Origin: Spinellus fusiger | Lineage: Eukaryota; Mucoromycota; Mucoromycetes; Mucorales; Phycomycetaceae | Length of the DNA: 64,000 bases | Direction: 5' to 3' | Assembly (NCBI GenBank): GCA_025094145.1 | Contig: JALLLS010000005.1 | Location: forward strand, 682,001-746,000 | In this document: positions 35,356 to 48,000 of the stretch, piece by piece | How positions within the stretch are numbered: position 1 is the stretch's first letter | Layout of the letters: the number at the start of each line of letters is the position of its first letter | Made by a program: the position numbers and the translations under genes | Notes under the pieces: generated by a model | Database searches by the model: none | What the model saw: the letters and a program-made list of their open reading frames with translations, nothing else | What the model was told of the DNA's origin: nothing

Positions 35356-38300
35356 ATGGAAATGGAATCGTACCCTCATGAGTTCCATAGCGACAATGAA
35401 CTGCCTTTTGACATGCTTCCTTCTGCCACTGCAGATTCAATGCAGACCTACGACAACATCTCTGCTAATATCTACCTTGGTTCAGCCACAGGAAAGTCCA
35501 TTGCTTCAGAATCCATGCCATGCGAGTGTAAATTCGACCCTCATGTCGATGATCCCAGTGAAGCATGCGGAGACGACCACCATTGCATCAACAGACTCAT
35601 GTTTATGGAGTGCATGGAAGACGATTGTCCTTGTGGTCGTTTCTGTCGCAACCGTCGTTTTCAACTTCGCCAGTATGCAAGAGTGGATGTTATACAGACA
35701 GATAAAAAGGGATTTGGCCTACGAGCACTCACTGACCTTCCAACGTAAGTCTCTCTTTTCTTATTTGTTTCTTCTTCTTTCTCTTCTTCTTGTGTATTTC
35801 TTTACTCTAAAGAGGAAGAAGAAATAATAATAAAAATAAAAAGAAAAGAAAGGAAAAGAAAAGAAGATACAATAACAACAATAAAACAAGGAGAAAATGT
35901 AGTTTCTCTCTTATTCTCTCTCTCTCTCTTTTATTTTTATTTTTATTATTTTTTTTTGCATTTTGGGTAACCCAGGCCTTTTTTTTTCTTTTTTTCTTGT
36001 TCTTTCTTTTTTCTTTCTTTTTTCTTCTTCCATGTAGCAATGCATTTATCATGGAATATATTGGAGAAGTGATTCCCAACAGTGAATTCATTAGAAGAAC
36101 AAGGGATTATGAAAAAGAGGGCTTGAAGCACTATTATTTTATGACATTGAAAACAGACGAGGTAAGGCTTGAATTCAGCCGGTCATTTTGACAAAGGATT
36201 GCATCCTTAGATTATTGACGCTACAAAAAAAGGCTGTTTGGCGCGATTTATAAACCACTCCTGCGAACCTAATTGTGTCACACAAAAGTGGGTGGTCGGG
36301 AAAACCATGCGCATTGGTATCTTCACAAATGAACCTGTGAGAGCAGGCGAAGAACTGACCTTTGACTATAAGTTTGAGCGATACGGGTAAGTCATTTATG
36401 GAGCAGAGGAGAGAGAAAACTCATGCCAAGACAGGGCTGTAGCTCAAAAGTGCTACTGCGGGAAACCCACTTGCAAGGGATTCATTGGTGCTTCGGATAA
36501 AAAGAACGACGAGATGGAGGAGAGTGAGATGTCTCCCAGTGAAGAGGAGCTGGCTTATGACTCTGAGGGATACTATGGAATTGCCTCCAAGAAGAAGTCA
36601 CGGAGAAAGTACAAACGCCCCTCTTTGGAGCCACTGCATGATCCCAATGAAGTCCAGGCATTTGTCAAGCGAATGTTGGATTCTGTGGGCAAGGCTCATT
36701 TAGTGAATAAGCTACTTAGGCGTCTTGAACTGACCAATCCTGATTCATCCAGAGGAAAAGACGTACTTCGGCAGTTTGTGCGGTTTCATGGTCTAAAAAT
36801 GCTCAAATTCTGGCTTGGAGAGTGGAAAAGCGACGAGGAAATTGTGAAAAAGGTAGAGCAAATAAACAGGCAGACTAACATCTTCAAGGTGTTACATGTG
36901 CTTGACCAATTACCACTGGCAAATAGAAATGGACTAGAAGATTGCAAAATGCTTGATGTTGTACGGAGGTTGATGCACCATGAACAGGAAGAAATCCATG
37001 CACTGGCGCAGGAACTCATGGAGAAATGGGAAAACCTCAAGAGTATTTATCGTATTCCAAAACGACTGGTAAGGTCTATAGGAGTTTATTCAGTGTATTC
37101 ACTCTGATTAGTATGTAGAACCACAATCTTCTCATGAGGAAACATTTGGTAAGTGGAGGGAGTGTGGAATGATAGACTCAAGAAATAGTAGAGCAAGGCA
37201 CAGTAGAACCAAAGGAAGAAGTGTACCCATACGACCCTTCTATGCTTCGTGTACAAAGGAATCGATGTCATTCAACACGCGAATTCTTTGATCCTGATGA
37301 TGATTACTTTGAATACCTTACCATGGATGCAAGTTCAGAAGATATCCACTGGAAGACACAGTACCCACCTACTCCTGCCATTCCTACGGGTCCTAGAGCT
37401 ATGGTGGATTACAGTGGTGGGAGCAGAGGCTATGGGCGTCCTCTTGAATCCATCATGCCACTCCAGGATCTTGCACGACACACCCATTATGATATGACAG
37501 AGGAATCTACTGCTATGGATGATACACCTTATGATCCTGCCTTGCGGTATGCAGATACAGACAGTAGAAGTATAGAGCCAATGGTATCAGAGACAGCTAC
37601 TCCTCAGTCAAAAACAATGTATTATGATACACCACACGTTGTATCTTCAAAGATGCATATTGTAAGCACACAGAGTCCAGTGGCTGCTAGCAAATTGCCA
37701 TTGAACTGGAGAATGGCTACCTGTGAAGATGGCACTGTGTACTATTACAGCAAAATCACTGGAAAATCACAATGGGATTTCCCTGAAGAAAGAGTGAGCT
37801 CAATTGAAGGTGTTGATCAGGCACAGCTTACTGGACTTGTGGAAAAGGCCATTCTTGACGCACAAAGAAAGAAGAACACAACCAACGAGTCAAGCCCTGC
37901 TAGTCGAACAGAACTATCACCCCAACACACTTCCTCCAACACAGATGCCAGACCCAAAATCCAAATGGGTGGATCTCATGCAGATGAGGGCGAGTTGAAG
38001 AAGGAAGTAGGCAAGGTGGTTACCAAGTATCTTAGCACAAGGCAATCTGGACTCTGGCATGGTGATAAGCATTTATTCAAGGAATTAGCACGCAAGGTAA
38101 GTCATTAGAAACAAAAGCAGTGCCATTAGGAACACTCGTCTCTCTTTCTTTCTTTCTTTCTTTGTCCTTATCCTTGTCTCTACTATTTCTTGCTAGATTA
38201 CACATCATATTGTTGATCGTGAATCAAGTTCCTCAAGGAAATTCCAAGGCATGGACACTTCTCGTCGTTCAAAGATTGAAAAGTTCATTGATATTCATGG

Positions 38301-38964
38301 CCAGAGCTTCTCTGCAAGAATCTCTCGAAAGAAAAAGTTACTTGCAGGATCTCCTCTGTCTCATTTTGTAGAAGACAAAACAGACAGCCGTGCAACAAGT
38401 GTTTCATTGGACACCCAACATGCTGAAGAAGAAGAAGAGGAGGAGGCAGTATACACACCAGATCAATTGATCAAAGAACCTCCTCTCAAATCAGTGAGTG
38501 TCAATGAACCAAAGCCGGCATGGACGCCCGAAAGAGCATTGAATCCGCACAGTGAGAGTGCATTGTCCACCCCTCTTGGCCAGACATTTCACGTAGATGT
38601 CAGTTCTGAAGTTGCCCCGATGAGGAACGATGTTAGCCGGTCTGCATCCTATCGCGTGGACGACTATTATTACTACCACCGCCGCAGCCGAGACGAATCC
38701 CCTTACAGCAGAGAGAGATCCTACCGACCTCACGATCTGGGGAACGACCGCTACCATCCAGACTACCCTCGTTCAGCCTCAAGCTTTCGATCTTCAGGAA
38801 ATTACTATTACTCCTCTTATTATCGCTATCCACTTTCCCCTCCTCCTTATCGTCTTCACCGCTACTATGGCAGTCGTCAGTCTCCTCCCTATTACCGATC
38901 CTCCGCAACATCTTCAAGGCGAAATTCACCAGATGAAGATTTCGAAAGAAGGCGTTGGGATTGA
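35356..38964 (+). CDS. SET2: Histone H3K36 methyltransferase SET2
   Basis: RNA-polymerase-II-associated H3 lysine-36 methyltransferase. Seven exons: 35356-35744, 36038-36161, 36211-36386, 36435-37068, 37112-37148, 37189-38096 and 38197-38964; 1011 aa. Domains in order: AWS ([21 protein letters not shown]), SET ([32 protein letters not shown]) and post-SET ([10 protein letters not shown]). A TFIIS/LW-like helical region (about residues 300-440) follows, then a WW domain ([19 protein letters not shown], near 623-655). The SRI domain (about 735-800) binds the phosphorylated polymerase tail. Unlike textbook SET2, the SRI is not terminal. A further tail of about 200 residues follows, rich in Tyr, Arg, Ser and Pro ([15 protein letters not shown]), resembling RS-type or low-complexity RNA-binding tails. 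Intron 1 (293 bp) is pyrimidine-rich and exon 5 is only 37 nt. Confidence 0.95.
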
Positions 38965-40268
38965 GATACTGGACTGTATAAAAAGAAAAAAAAAGTGAGA
39001 AAAGATAAGAGGGAAATATCGTATGTTAATACTTCATGTAGTTATCTTTTTCACTGCACTTTCTTTCTGTTTTTGTAAATATGCCTTAATTTTTTATTTC
39101 GTTTGAGATTTACATGTGTTTATCGCTGTCAATTAGAGACACTTGCAATGTATTTATTAATATTGAGACATAAATACGTGTGGGTCAATAGGGCCATAGA
39201 TAGAGTGTAATTGTCTTTGTGTTAGTAATAAAGATTTTTCCTCGATACTATAGATGAAATGAATAGGTTATGCTATTTGTACTGTATGCTCTTTTCTGCT
39301 CTCTTGGTGTTACCTCGAGGAAATGCATCAATTCAAGTAGTTGGAAGAGCTGCAATACCATAATAATGGCAATAACAATGGCAATAACAATAATAGTAGG
39401 CTAATATGTAAGAATGTCAGTCCAAGCACTGAAGAAATGGGTAGCCTACATTGATAGAATAAACTAAGGGTATAGAAAGATGGTGAATTCACTATTCACT
39501 ACACTTGTTGACTTGTGGGAACCAATACTTATTCTTTACACCATGCATGAACAGTATGTAAGGACAAGTAAGAGTCAATGCTTCTCCTATCATTAGCCAT
39601 AGTGCTATAGTGTCCGTGTCAGATATATAAGGAGGAAAAGAGAAGAAGAAAGGCAGTTTTCTGTAGTAATAGATGAGTGCTCTATTCTTATCTAGTAGAT
39701 GTCTTGGTGCTGTTATAGTTGTAACTAGAAATACTTGCGTTAGGTGAATAGATATCTATCCTTTCTATATCTATCCTTTCTATAGTATGAATGCAGAATT
39801 AAGAAATGCAACGTCCTTTGAATATCACCAGTAACACTCCTTCTACTCGTGGCTGAATGAATGCCAAAATAACTCCATTTCTCATTATGCTATTTGTTAA
39901 ACAATGTCGCGGCTTATCCTTGATCTGAAAATCCAATGAACATGGCTGACAATTTTATTTATCTTCCCCCCTCTTCTTCCTATAGCCTAAAAGTCGATGG
40001 TGCGTGTAGAAATCGAATGGCCGCAAAACGAGACATTTTAAGATGGTACGATCACACCAGTTAGTGCGTTGTGCTGAGGGTTAAAGCTATGTGATTGAGC
40101 AGGATGCAAAATGCAAATAAAGTCTCTTGCCACTCTATTCTAATCTCCGTCTCACAGTGTCACTTGCCACTTTTCAGCAGTAAGTTTTTCTTGCCCTTGT
40201 TTTCTTTCTTGTTTATTTATTCTCTTTCTCTTTAAGACTCCATTCTATTGTAGTTTTATACCTTGTTC
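38965..40268. other. Intergenic region
   Basis: SET2 3' region and upstream region of the IML2 homologue. It contains imperfect GGCAATAACAA units at about 39366-39390. No supported gene. Confidence 0.55.
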
Positions 40269-43200
40269 ATGTTAAAGAAGCCTCTTCAAAAAGCAGAGAG
40301 TCCTGCAAAAAAGTCTGGCTGGAAGGGCATCAGTTTCAAGACAAAATCACACAAAAGACAAAGCTCAACTGCCTCCTTCCAATCACAAGAATCACAAGCA
40401 TCGTTTGAATCATCCTCTTCTTCCAAGCCCGAGAATTCTATCCATGCAAACGACAAAAGAGAGTCTTCTACCAAAATAAGTGAAAAGGGACATTCTGAAA
40501 AAGCGGCGACTCAACTACAAAATGCCCCAGCAGTAATAACCAATGATAGTCAGTATGATAGCAGTGACACACCTTCTCTTCCTGTTGAAGAGGCTACTGT
40601 GCACAGAATACAAAACAACACGCCAGAGAAACAGTTGGCTCCATCGGGTCGCTCTTCAATGAACGAAATAGAGTCGATTAACGAAGCGTTTGAGGGTGAA
40701 TTCGAGAGAGAGCCCTCTGTAAAGAACATAGCCAAAGTATTCTCACAAGATACTGCATTTGACAGCACATTTGACAGCCTATGGCATGAAAAGACAGGAA
40801 TAGATGCTACTGCAGAGATTGAAGCACTGGGAATAAGATCAGTGTCTAGCTATCCCCCCTCCTTTGCTGAAGAAACACACCAAGAGCCTACAACGACTAG
40901 CACAGAAGCAAAAATAACACAGCCAGATCTAGTGCCAATATCAGAAAAGGAGGAAATCTTCATCCATGCCGAAGCAAACAGTGAGGAGGAGGAGGTGATA
41001 TCCCCAACACACCAGCCCAAGGAGTTGATACCTCTGGAAGAAACCTATAAGGCAGATATGGAGAATAAGACGGACAAGACAGACAAAGACACATTGGAAG
41101 AGACCTCCCACTTTCCTGAATTTATCACAGATGAGATATTACCAGCTCATAAGAGATCCGACACTACAGAAACAAGTGATCTGTTTTCTGGTTTTGATAT
41201 GGCACACTCACCTACCATCAAAAATAGTTCTGGGTTGGTAGTGAGTGACGCCTTTGATATGATGTTCTTCTCATCAAAAAAGACAGACTCAGAAAGAATG
41301 GAAGAGAGTGCAGTTCTCACCCCTGTGTCTACAATAGAAGAGACAGAGGAAACTGATATTGCAACCATCACAACAAAGAGTATAGATGGTGGGATTTCGA
41401 TTCTTCCTAAAGAGTTAGGAGATGAAAACACTGTTGAAGACAGTCAGCATTTGGGAGAAGCCAAAGAGGACCAGCACACTACAGTGGAAAAAGAGGGTAG
41501 CACGAGTGATTCCGACAATGATCAAGATCACCTTGGCTCTGTTCTACCGGAAATTGCAGATTCAATTAGAATCCAAGATGCTTATACAAACAAGCCTCTA
41601 CCCATCATTGACCATGAGGCTATTTCAAAAGAAGAGAGCATGGCTGCAGGAGATAAGGCAATGAAACACCCCATTGAAGAACCAGTGGATCTTGATGTGT
41701 TTGCAGACAATGTTGCAGCTATCAAGGAGGTGGATGTTAGAAGCATTCCTATTAATGATCTATCACCTCAGAAGCAAGCAAAGGCTGGTAAGTGATCTAT
41801 TGACTGTATCATCTGTTGGTATAAAAGAAAAGCGAGTGAGGTTTATTTATTTATTTCTATGTATTTATTTCTATATAAAAAGACGAACAAGTAGAGCAAG
41901 GCATGCACTTTTTATTTGATAACCAATTTATGAAGGCAAAGACAATCTTCCAGAAGAGAGATCGCACGCAAGTAGAAGAAAAGCATTTTCGACTCGTTTA
42001 TCAATATCTCAAACATCTTTATTTTATTTAGTGATCCATTGTATGCTCTTGGGTTAGGATCCATGGCATTTATTAAAGGTAATAACTTAAAGAGAAAGAC
42101 GATGTATTAATGAATGGATTTTCTATTATAGCAATCATGGTATGTGTTTTTACTTTCTAAATTATATCCAACTTATCTTTTGCATGAAACATAAAGACAT
42201 ACAATGATAACGACATCAACCGAGCCATGGAATCTCTCACTGTCACTCATACAATTGCAAAGACCCAAGTCGATAATACACTTTATAAGAGATCCAGCAA
42301 GACATCTATGCGTCAGTATTTGTTCTTTGGCATTGGAGCCACTGGTCTACCTGTTTCACCCATGCCCAGTCTTCCTTCAAAAGATGTATACGATGATACA
42401 CCTTGTTTCATACCTAATGGTGTCCTCCGGGCTCATGTTGTTAAGGCTGAGTGCTGCTTAATGATGGCTATTCTTCATATGACAAAAGAGAGTGGTGTAG
42501 GCTATCTAAAGTGTGGTCTTAATCTGCGTCGAGGTAAGATGAGGTTGCATACATACATACATGCTAATTCACTATGGTGTTCAATAAAGCCTACAGCAGC
42601 TACAGTATTGTGTGGCAAGAATACAGACGCATGGGACAAGAGTACAATCAATACATGGATCCTAACACTGTATCCGGAATACAGTTTGGTATTGGCACCT
42701 TTCATCTTCTTTTATCTTCCATGCCTGCCAAAGTTCTCAAGATATTCTCTACCTTTGGATGGAAGGGCGACAAACAGCTCGGGTTTGCTCTACTTAAACT
42801 CTGTCTTGAAGGCCAGGGCCTTCGTGCCCCATTAGCCTCACTTGCGTAAGTCCATGCTCTTATTATAATATAGCCTCGTTTCCGGATACTTATCTCTCTA
42901 CGATAGTCTCCTGACCTACTATACATTGCTCACCCAGTCTGCACCACAATTGTACGGAAAAGCTCTCTTGAGTTCTTCCGTTGAGTGTCTGATGGATGCT
43001 CAAAAGACCCACCCCAATTCTTGCTTCTTCCTCTTCTTTGCTGCCCACACTGCCCGTGCTGCCCATAACTTGCCTCTTTCTTCTCAATCCTTCAACTATG
43101 CAACAGACTCCAGTCGTGGAGAATGGGCAGAAATTGCCGTAAAACAAATGTCAGAGTATGAGATTGGTTTGAATATGGCACTTGAGATGAAGTGGGAGGA

Positions 43201-44121
43201 GGCACTCAAGTACTTTCAGCAGCTTAGTCAAGATGAGTACTGGTCACCTGTATTTTTAAAGTACTTTGTGGGTGCTTGTTATGAGATGCTTGGCGAACGA
43301 ACAGAAGCCATCTTGGCATTTGCACAAGTCCAACAACTGGCCAAGCAGCATCCGAACCAAAAGACCTATCTAGACGCTTATATCTTGAAGAAGCTCGAGT
43401 TCTTCCAGAAAAGTGGATACCAAGACATGGATTTCAGTTTGCCAGGACTTGAATTGTTCCTGACGATGAATGCATTTGAATACATGGAGAAGGAGCACCT
43501 TGAGACTGCTCTTGAGAAGGTGAACACGACATTGGAGAAGATTTATGAGCGTGAAAAGATAGAGTATACCATCCGATTAAGAGAACTTGTTCCTACTGCC
43601 ACCCCACCAGACTACTATGACCAGCGCTCCACTCTCCTGCTTATCAAGTCTTCTATTTTGAACACACTGAAACGACACACCGAGTGTATTTCTCATCTCA
43701 ATTGGATTATTGATCACAAAGAATACATAAAACACGAGACATGGGTACTGCCATTTGCTTACTGGGGTAAGATCGTCACTGTGGATTGTGTTTTTGGTGT
43801 TCGTATAGGTGCAATGCTATCATTACGATATTAGATCATTTCTATAGGTACAACCTTGGACTTATTTATTTTCCATCTTTTTCTATCTCTTGAACAGAAT
43901 CAGGCATTACTAGCTGGGGGCTAGGACATTATCAAAAGGGCAGGTATCTGTGGCAGCTGGGCCTGTCATGTACAAAACATGATTTCGAGTACCGTATGGC
44001 AGTGCGATTGAGTCTAGCATTGGGTTATTGTGACGATAATGGGATTGAGCAAGTGGATACCAAGGCCAAGAAAGGCCTCACCTCCAATGGTCGTAAACGA
44101 ATGCCTATTGCACCTCTTTAA
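40269..44121 (+). CDS. IML2: IML2/TTC39-family TPR protein with long disordered N-terminus
   Basis: The IML2/TTC39 family comprises TPR-like proteins; yeast Iml2 is linked to mitochondria, protein inclusions and lipid droplets. Eight exons: 40269-41787, 41883-41967, 42032-42078, 42132-42139, 42197-42533, 42590-42845, 42907-43766 and 43898-44121; 1111 aa. The first exon encodes about 506 residues of Ser/Thr/Glu-rich disordered sequence. The family domain starts near QGMHFLFDNQFMKAK and runs through DPLYALGLGSMAFIKAIMTYND, GIGTFHLLLSSMPAKVLKIF and FGWKGDKQLG to a C-terminal TPR with SWGLGHYQKGRYLWQLG. Intron 2 has a GC donor (AC|GCAAGT), the only choice that keeps frame. Exon 4 is 8 nt (encoding the A-I-M junction). 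Start: first ATG in frame. Confidence 0.9.
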
Positions 44122-44980
44122 TGTGCAATTCATTCCATCGTTTTGTTCGTTCCTCTGTCTTTTTCTCTTTCATTCCTGTTTTCTATTTTAAACTATTGCA
44201 ACTCTGTTTTTGTTTGTTTGTATTTCATTAAACCTTCATGTCTCTTTCTTTCTTTATTTGTTCATCTACAATGCAATTCATATCTACACTACTCTTGTTA
44301 TAAATAAAATGGAATGAAAATCACTGTGACATGAATGCAACGGGCAACCAAAAAAAAAAGAAACACGGCAGCTGTAACATTCGTAACAGTATTCTTAGCG
44401 GTCCACAATTCTTATTTTAAATATTTAGTCGCATTCAGTAGAATTCCTCGTGAAGCATCACCGTTTAGTGGTGGTTTACTGCTCATTCTGGAAGGAAGAG
44501 TGATTTTATGGGGGCGGGAGTGGCTGTGAAAAGCTGAAAACAAAGTTAAAATAAGATCCACCTACTTATTTATGTAAAAGCATCTTGTCAGCATAAAAAT
44601 AGAAATGGATGATCTTGAGGCAATTGTTATCAAAAGGATAAAATAGAATTCTATGCTGGACAAGGCTCCTATTAATGTAAAGAAGATGTTCTCTATAGCA
44701 ATTGGTTAGTTGAGCAATTCGATACCTGAGTGTGTTAATGTGTTGATGTGTTGATGTGTTAATACACAAGTGACAAAGTAGCTTGGACACTCGAGTAAAT
44801 AAGTACACAGATGCATATAGATTCATATGTGCATAGATCCATAGATGGATAAATGGATAAATGGCAGTGAAAAATCAATTGAACCTGCCTGTCTATAATG
44901 TAGTCTTTCAGATGTTGATTGTATCCTCACTCTTTGGAGTCTCTGTGTTTCTATGTTTCTATGTTTCTGTGTTCTAGACA
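44122..44980. other. 3' region and intergenic DNA
   Basis: An AATAAA signal lies at about 44303. A 65-codon ATG frame at 44335-44529 (contains NTAAVTFVTVFLAVHN) has one hydrophobic stretch but no other support. TGTTAATGTGTTGATG units lie at about 44731-44762. No certain gene. Confidence 0.5.
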
Positions 44981-45142
44981 TTTAGTTATTTATTTAGTTA
45001 TTTAGTTATTTAGTTATTTAGTTATTTAGTTATTTAGTTATTTAGTTATTTAGTTATCTAGTTATCTAGTTATCTAGTTATTTAGTTATTTAGTTATTTA
45101 GTTATTTAGTTATCTAGTTATCTAGTTATTTAGTTATTTAGT
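44981..45142. repeat. 8-bp satellite (TTATTTAG)n
   Basis: About twenty head-to-tail copies of TTATTTAG, with interspersed variants TTATCTAG in two clusters. The arrangement suggests local unequal exchange or slippage. Intergenic; both strands are full of stops. Confidence 0.95.
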
Positions 45143-46389
45143 CATTCACGGTGGCACCTTTCTGTAGTGGTACTTCTTTTGGCTATTGGATCATGCGACA
45201 CATTCAATGACACACCCACTCGCCACCTTACACAGAAGACCGTAAAGGCAATGAATTGACACTCTTCCAATAGATTAGCATTTTAGGTGAAGAAAGAGAG
45301 ATAGGCTTATTAAGAGAACGGATATTGAAGCAGGTTCCAATGACAGGGCCATTCACTGGCGTCAATGAGCAAAGAGACAGAACACACCACCTCTAGGGAG
45401 GTATTAAGAATGACTCAATCGATAGACAGCTCAACAGGTGGATAGTTAAATAGGTGGATAGGTGGAGGTGTAGTACATTTAAACAGTAGTAAGAAACTAC
45501 TCCTTCTATTTGACGGTTTGAATAAGCACATCTTATCAAACACCCACTGCTGTTCCTTTTTATGGTGATTTTAGAACTACAACCAAATTAATCTTCCAAT
45601 GTATTGAGGCAACACAACACTATATTACATGCACTTGAGCTGAGTTGGACGGAGTAGAAACACCCTTTTCTCGGCTCGGTTGGATAAGACAGAGGTAGGT
45701 GGGTTCAATATGTATTGGCCAATGGAGGTATGTCTTGGCTCTCAGTACACCACATAAAATAGAGGACAGACACTCCTACCATCATCCAGTGACCAAAACA
45801 TCGATCTTTTTTCATCAACACTAAATATTTATCTTCTCATTTGGAAAGGGAAAAGAGAGATAAAAAGAGATAAAAAGAGAAAAGAGAAATAAAGTAAAAA
45901 GAGAAAGGAAATGCCTGCTTAGCAGACAACCCCCACCAATGGACATAAACCCCACAAGGCAAGGACCAGTCTCCCAAAGAGCAATGTAGAATAGCCTCCA
46001 AGAGATAGAAATAGAGATGAGACAAGCATTCTTATTTCAATAAACACGTTGGAGCTTATCCAACAAGACATACAAGCACTTCTCGCACGAGGTGTCCCAC
46101 TGAATCTCCTACTTAATTTTAGAACCCTTTCTCTTCTTGTATGTCATTAGATTTCATAACACTTAATTGTATTCGCGTGCATTTGTGTCTCCAGTAGAGG
46201 CCTGTGTTGTTAGTGGTTGGGTCGTTTGGGCGGAACAGACCATGCTTCATATGATATCTCATGCCATGATCTTCAATCCTCGCTCGTCTACATAACCGCG
46301 GCTGTTTATTTCCTCATCTTATTCTTCTTCTTCTCTACTTTTCACAACCTAACTCTACTCTCTTCCAACCCCACACCACTCGTTCGAAA
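45143..46389. other. Intergenic region upstream of the DPBB gene
   Basis: No supported gene. AAAAGAGA-type repeats occur at about 45846-45910, and a pyrimidine-rich leader lies immediately before the ATG at 46390. Confidence 0.55.
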
Positions 46390-47151
46390 ATGAAGACTTC
46401 TATTTTCCTTACCTTGTCCGTTGCCTTTGCTGCTCTCGTCAACACTGCCCAGGCTGAAGAGGTAGACACCCTCGAAAGACGTGGTTTGGCCACCATGATG
46501 TCCTTTGATAACAGCACCGATATCAGCCTTGCTAAGCGTGGTGGTCGTGGTACCTGGTAAGCTACTCTTCAATGCAATTGAGTGCCATCCAATGTCCTCA
46601 GGGAAGATAGTTGAGTCCAACACTCACTGACTCTCTTCTATTCTTGTTGATTTAGGTACAGTGGTACTGATCTTAAGAACGCCGCCTGTTATGATCGCAA
46701 CGGTCTTCCACCTTACTCTGCCTCCATCCACTCTATGATTGGTGCCATGGTAATACATTGGATTGCTTTTATTTTAACAAGCGACAAGTGGCACGGACTC
46801 ATTCTTATCTCTATTGATAGGCCATGAACAACTTTGAGCAATGCTACAAGTGCATGAAGGTCACCAACAACCAGAACAAGAAATCCATCGTTGTTCGTAT
46901 TGTTGATTTGTGTGCTGGCTGCACAGTGGGTAAGTTTGTTGGGCACTCTTCTTTCTGGTGATTCAAACCCAGCCAACCCATGGACTCATCTATTCACTTA
47001 TTCACTTATAGAGAAGGGCATTGATCTTACTCCCGGTGCCTTCCAGAAGCTTGCTCCCGGTGGCAATCTTAACATTGGTGTCTTGGACATCAGCTGGAAG
47101 CCTGTCAAGTGCGGCAACTCCTCCGCCTGGCCCAGCAAGCCCAAGAACTAA
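46390..47151 (+). CDS. Secreted double-psi beta-barrel (expansin/RlpA-like) protein
   Basis: Small extracellular protein of the DPBB fold shared by expansins, cerato-platanin relatives and barwin; such proteins bind or loosen wall polysaccharides without hydrolysis. Four exons: 46390-46556, 46656-46749, 46821-46929 and 47012-47151; 169 aa. The signal peptide is KTSIFLTLSVAFAALVNTAQA. Two dibasic sites (ERR, AKR) in the next 30 residues look like Kex2 cleavage sites, so the mature form may begin near GGRGTWYSGTD. The DPBB core includes GTWYSGTDLKNAACY, CYKCMKV, VVRIVDLCAGC, IDLTPGAFQKL and LDISWKPVKC. Cysteines pair in the expected places. AATAAA at 47294 is a likely polyadenylation signal. 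Confidence 0.92.
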
Positions 47152-48000
47152 AATAGCCTAATGGAATAGGCAGGCACAGAGATAGATAGACTCTGTCAAT
47201 CCTCCCTTCTCCACTTTCCACTTTACTCTACTCTAGTTCTTCCTACCTACTTAGTCTTATATTGTCATCAGAGTTGTTATAGCCACCCGTCGAAATAAAG
47301 TTCATTTTTTCTAATTTATTGCCCCCCATGAAAAAAAAACAACCTCCAGCAAGAAAAGATTGCCTCGTTATAAGAAAAGCCAAAAACCCTCACTCATCGA
47401 CAGACAAAAGACCCTGTTTGTGAGGCATTTCAATGCAAATGTCCTTTCCAATGAATGTACCTGAGAGAGTAGGCTGTGTTCTCTATATCTATTATATCTA
47501 TTATATCTATTATACCTTCTATATCTATTATATCTATTATATTTATTATATCTTCTATATCTTCTATATCTTCTATATCTTCTATATCTTTTTGTTCTTT
47601 CACTGCTCTATCCACTGCATTCCCTCTTTTGATTCATTCTTAAAGTTCAATCAACAGAAACGGAGTCAGCCCTTTAATGTTTTAAGATTTAAGCAGTAAT
47701 CACACAAGAAAGAGCAATAGAAATATAGATCAGTGCACTATTTCCTTTGTTGGAAATGTTTCTAAAAGAAAGATGACATTGACCCCTGAATGAATCCATG
47801 AATCTTTGTCATGTTAGCAGTCTACGGCCCTTTTCATTGGCTAATCTCTATTTTATTGATTCCTTTTTTATTTATTTTTTAATTCACAGAGCAGAACAGG
47901 TTCCACCTTTTGTTTCCTTTCTTGTATTATTTGTTGTGGATAAATAATAAGACCATTCAAACTCAGATAGACTATTGTTATTTTCAGTTGTTTCTTTATC
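47152..48000. other. Intergenic region with TATCTATTA repeats
   Basis: 3' region of the DPBB gene and upstream region of importin alpha. A tract of TATCTATTA and TATCTTC units at about 47484-47589 generates artificial Tyr/Ile-rich or Asp/Ile-rich frames on both strands. No gene supported. Confidence 0.6.
47294..47299 (+). terminator. AATAAA polyadenylation signal of the DPBB gene
   Basis: AATAAA lies 143 nt after the stop codon, followed by T-rich sequence. Consistent with a fungal 3'-end signal but not experimentally defined. Confidence 0.5.

Noticed and set aside
36434..36480. tRNA-like GGGCTGTAGCTCAAAAG stretch
   Set aside because: It is SET2 post-SET coding sequence ([10 protein letters not shown]) and cannot fold into a full cloverleaf.
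44335..44529. 65-codon frame with one hydrophobic stretch
   Set aside because: Has an ATG but no family, splice or promoter support; kept only as a note in the region entry.
44981..45142. Possible telomere-like repeat
   Set aside because: TTATTTAG is not a fungal telomere unit, and ordinary genes lie on both sides.
47430..47699. Tyr-Ile and Asp-Ile repeat frames on both strands
   Set aside because: Simple TATCTATTA tract between two well-defined genes.
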